A stretch of 8,197 bases of DNA from positions 1 to 8,197 of the forward strand of contig CAMTNN010000056.1 in assembly GCA_947073895.1 (NCBI GenBank). Direction: 5' to 3'. The stretch comes from an uncultured cyanobacterium. GTDB lineage: Bacteria; Cyanobacteriota; Vampirovibrionia; Gastranaerophilales; Gastranaerophilaceae. The position numbers and the translations under genes are program-made. Numbering within the stretch: the stretch's first letter is position 1; every line of letters starts with the position of its first letter. The notes under the pieces are model-generated. The model ran no database searches and was not told where the DNA came from. It worked only from the letters and a program-made list of their open reading frames with translations. Below, one piece after another: positions 6,751 through 8,197 of the stretch.

Positions 6751-8197
6751 ACAAGTTTGTTTTTTTGTAATAATTCAACAACTGATTTAATAGCTTTTTT
6801 AGTTTGTTCAATAAACGGTTCTGCAAGTTCCGGTGCATAGTTTTTCTGCAGAACTTCAAGAACTTCAGATTGTAGATATTGATAAATAAACGCTGATTTT
6901 ACAATAGCAGACAATAGTGCGGGAGAAAAAATTCCTTTTGAAATTACGCCGATAATATTATTAATATGGCAGAATTCTTCATCGATAAATTCTTTGAGTT
7001 GGAATTTAAATGTTGGAACCATTGAAGTTTGTGCTGTTGCAGTTGTGTTTAAGTTAAGTTCATCAAACGGAGTTGCTTTCACGCCTTCAATTGATGCTCC
7101 AAAGCTTGAAATGTTATAAATATTAGGGTAATTCAGTTCTTTTATCAATGTTTCGAAATGATGAATAAAAGCCGCGTAATCATCTCTTGTATAGACAATT
7201 CCGCCGCTTACGGATTTCACTTGTACAAGATTTTTCTTAACATTATCAACCAAAATTTCGTTTTGCGAAATCCGGTTCATATTTTCGCCGTAGGCATAAA
7301 TCTGATTATCTTTGAATGCTAAATCGACTCCGGCCATTACAATTTTAGAAAATCCCATTTTCACTGCTGCAGTTAGTGCAAATGTTGAAGCAGAGCCGCC
7401 TGCTTCGTAAAATTTCATTTGGTTGTTATATTTAGCAAGTTTTTTTATAAGGAAATCAGTTTCAGAAAAGTTCACGAAGATTTTTGCAAACCCTTTTCTT
7501 ACAATTGTATTATCTGTTCTTATATCCATTATACAGTTCGCACGTGACAAATTGCCGTCCAGCTCACCAAGAGTTTTATCCATGTTTCTTGCATCAAGTC
7601 CGACAACAAAATCAGGAGTGATTCCGTTTTGTATTAGATATTTAACAGATTTATTGACTGCAAAAATAACAAACTTATCTCTATTAGCTTGTATCTTAGC
7701 AATGTTTTCGTTCAATGACGGGCCAGCTCCCGCGATAAGAGCGGTTTGCCCTTTGTATTTGTTTTCGAGTTCTGAAAGCAAGTACATATTTCCGTTGTTA
7801 ATACTTGCAATATTCTTTATTGTGTTAATTAACCAGCGTTTTGAAAATTTAGCAATTGTATTAATATCGACAATTTTGCTTTTACATACATCATAAACTT
7901 TTTGAGTGAGAATTAATAATTCTTTGTTATGAACGACAGCGTAATTTTCAATGTAAACAAGTTCAACCTTATCTTTTGTAAGAAAAGTTGAAGATAACTT
8001 GTTTAAAAGTTCATCCATGTCATTTGTAATAAATAATCTTCCACTTGCAAGATGTTCTGAAATATCAATATTGCTTAAAACAAAATGTAGAAGCATTAAA
8101 TCCGGTTCATAAATATAAATTTTTGAAGGGAATTTTTGATACGCTTCGTCTAAAAGATATCCTAAGCCAATTCCAAAAATAATAATTGTATCATTCT
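6747..8197 (-). CDS. Maf/DUF115 family protein (motility accessory factor-like glycosyltransferase), N-terminus outside window
   Basis: The reading frame stays open from the stop at 6747 to the window edge, giving 482 visible residues. The ATG at 8096 is internal: the 33 codons upstream encode I-I-I-F-G-I-G-L-G-Y-L-L-D and I-Y-I-Y-E-P-D, the typical N-terminal domain of Maf proteins, so the true start lies beyond 8197. Numbering from the Met at 8096, the central DUF115/MptE-like domain shows A-G-A-G-P-S-L (122-128), N-G-I-T-P-D-F-V-V-G-L-D (157-168), G-G-S-A-S (233-237) and A-G-V-D-L-A-F (255-261). A C-terminal Y-N-I-S-S-F-G-A-S-I-E-G segment (327-338) is also family-typical. Known for the family: Maf proteins are required for attaching nonulosonic acids such as pseudaminic or legionaminic acid to flagellin in the cytoplasm. 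Here the acceptor and sugar are inferred, since no flagellin or sugar-synthesis gene is visible. It is convergent to the regulator gene and its promoter is out of view. Confidence 0.9.
   Translation of the reverse strand, partial: NDTIIIFGIGLGYLLDEAYQKFPSKIYIYEPDLMLLHFVLSNIDISEHLASGRLFITNDMDELLNKLSSTFLTKDKVELVYIENYAVVHNKELLILTQKVYDVCKSKIVDINTIAKFSKRWLINTIKNIASINNGNMYLLSELENKYKGQTALIAGAGPSLNENIAKIQANRDKFVIFAVNKSVKYLIQNGITPDFVVGLDARNMDKTLGELDGNLSRANCIMDIRTDNTIVRKGFAKIFVNFSETDFLIKKLAKYNNQMKFYEAGGSASTFALTAAVKMGFSKIVMAGVDLAFKDNQIYAYGENMNRISQNEILVDNVKKNLVQVKSVSGGIVYTRDDYAAFIHHFETLIKELNYPNIYNISSFGASIEGVKATPFDELNLNTTATAQTSMVPTFKFQLKEFIDEEFCHINNIIGVISKGIFSPALLSAIVKSAFIYQYLQSEVLEVLQKNYAPELAEPFIEQTKKAIKSVVELLQKNKLV

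Noticed and set aside
6749..6766. Possible intrinsic terminator after the regulator: AAACAA/TTGTTT followed by a T-run
   Set aside because: The stem is nearly all A-T, leaves only about five usable pairs and shares its bases with the T-run, so it is too weak to call.
7423..7896. Plus-strand open frame of 157 codons opposite the Maf-like gene
   Set aside because: It lies wholly antisense to a strongly supported coding region, its hydrophobic appearance is the mirror of the opposing codons, and no ribosome binding site stands out.

Overview
This is an AT-rich bacterial window with three protein-coding genes and no RNA genes, mobile elements or CRISPR arrays that I can see. The organism is probably an uncultured anaerobe. 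My best guess is a gut or ruminal member of the Gastranaerophilales (Melainabacteria, the non-photosynthetic relatives of Cyanobacteria). The reasons are the low GC, the N-terminus MKINSIQ followed by an NF(E)G element (a style I recall from that group), and a flagellin-glycosylation type (Maf/DUF115) protein. A low-GC Firmicute or another AT-rich phylum cannot be excluded from sequence alone.

Layout. Bases 1-136 are a non-coding leader with an extended -10 promoter and a good ribosome binding site. Bases 137-5923 (+) encode one giant protein of 1928 residues. It carries the signature of a papain-like (clan CA, family C1-like) cysteine peptidase, but the catalytic Cys lies about 700 residues before the His and Asn. 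This suggests a very large insertion inside the catalytic fold, followed by an unrecognised helical C-terminal half of about 900 residues. Two bases after its stop, 5926-6750 (+) encodes a TrmB-family helix-turn-helix regulator, almost certainly translated from the same transcript. From the other side, 6747 to beyond 8197 (-) encodes a Maf/DUF115 protein whose N-terminus lies outside the window. The two convergent genes share the palindrome TTAA as their overlapping stop codons.

How they may work together. The giant peptidase and the TrmB-like regulator look like a two-gene unit, so the regulator may control the peptidase gene, itself, or both (inference). The Maf-like gene is convergent and probably a separate unit, most likely involved in sugar modification of flagellin or another surface protein. 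The item most likely to be undescribed is the giant split-triad papain-like protein. A second oddity is a cluster of overlapping perfect inverted repeats at 531-601, inside its coding sequence and shortly after a signal-peptide-like segment.
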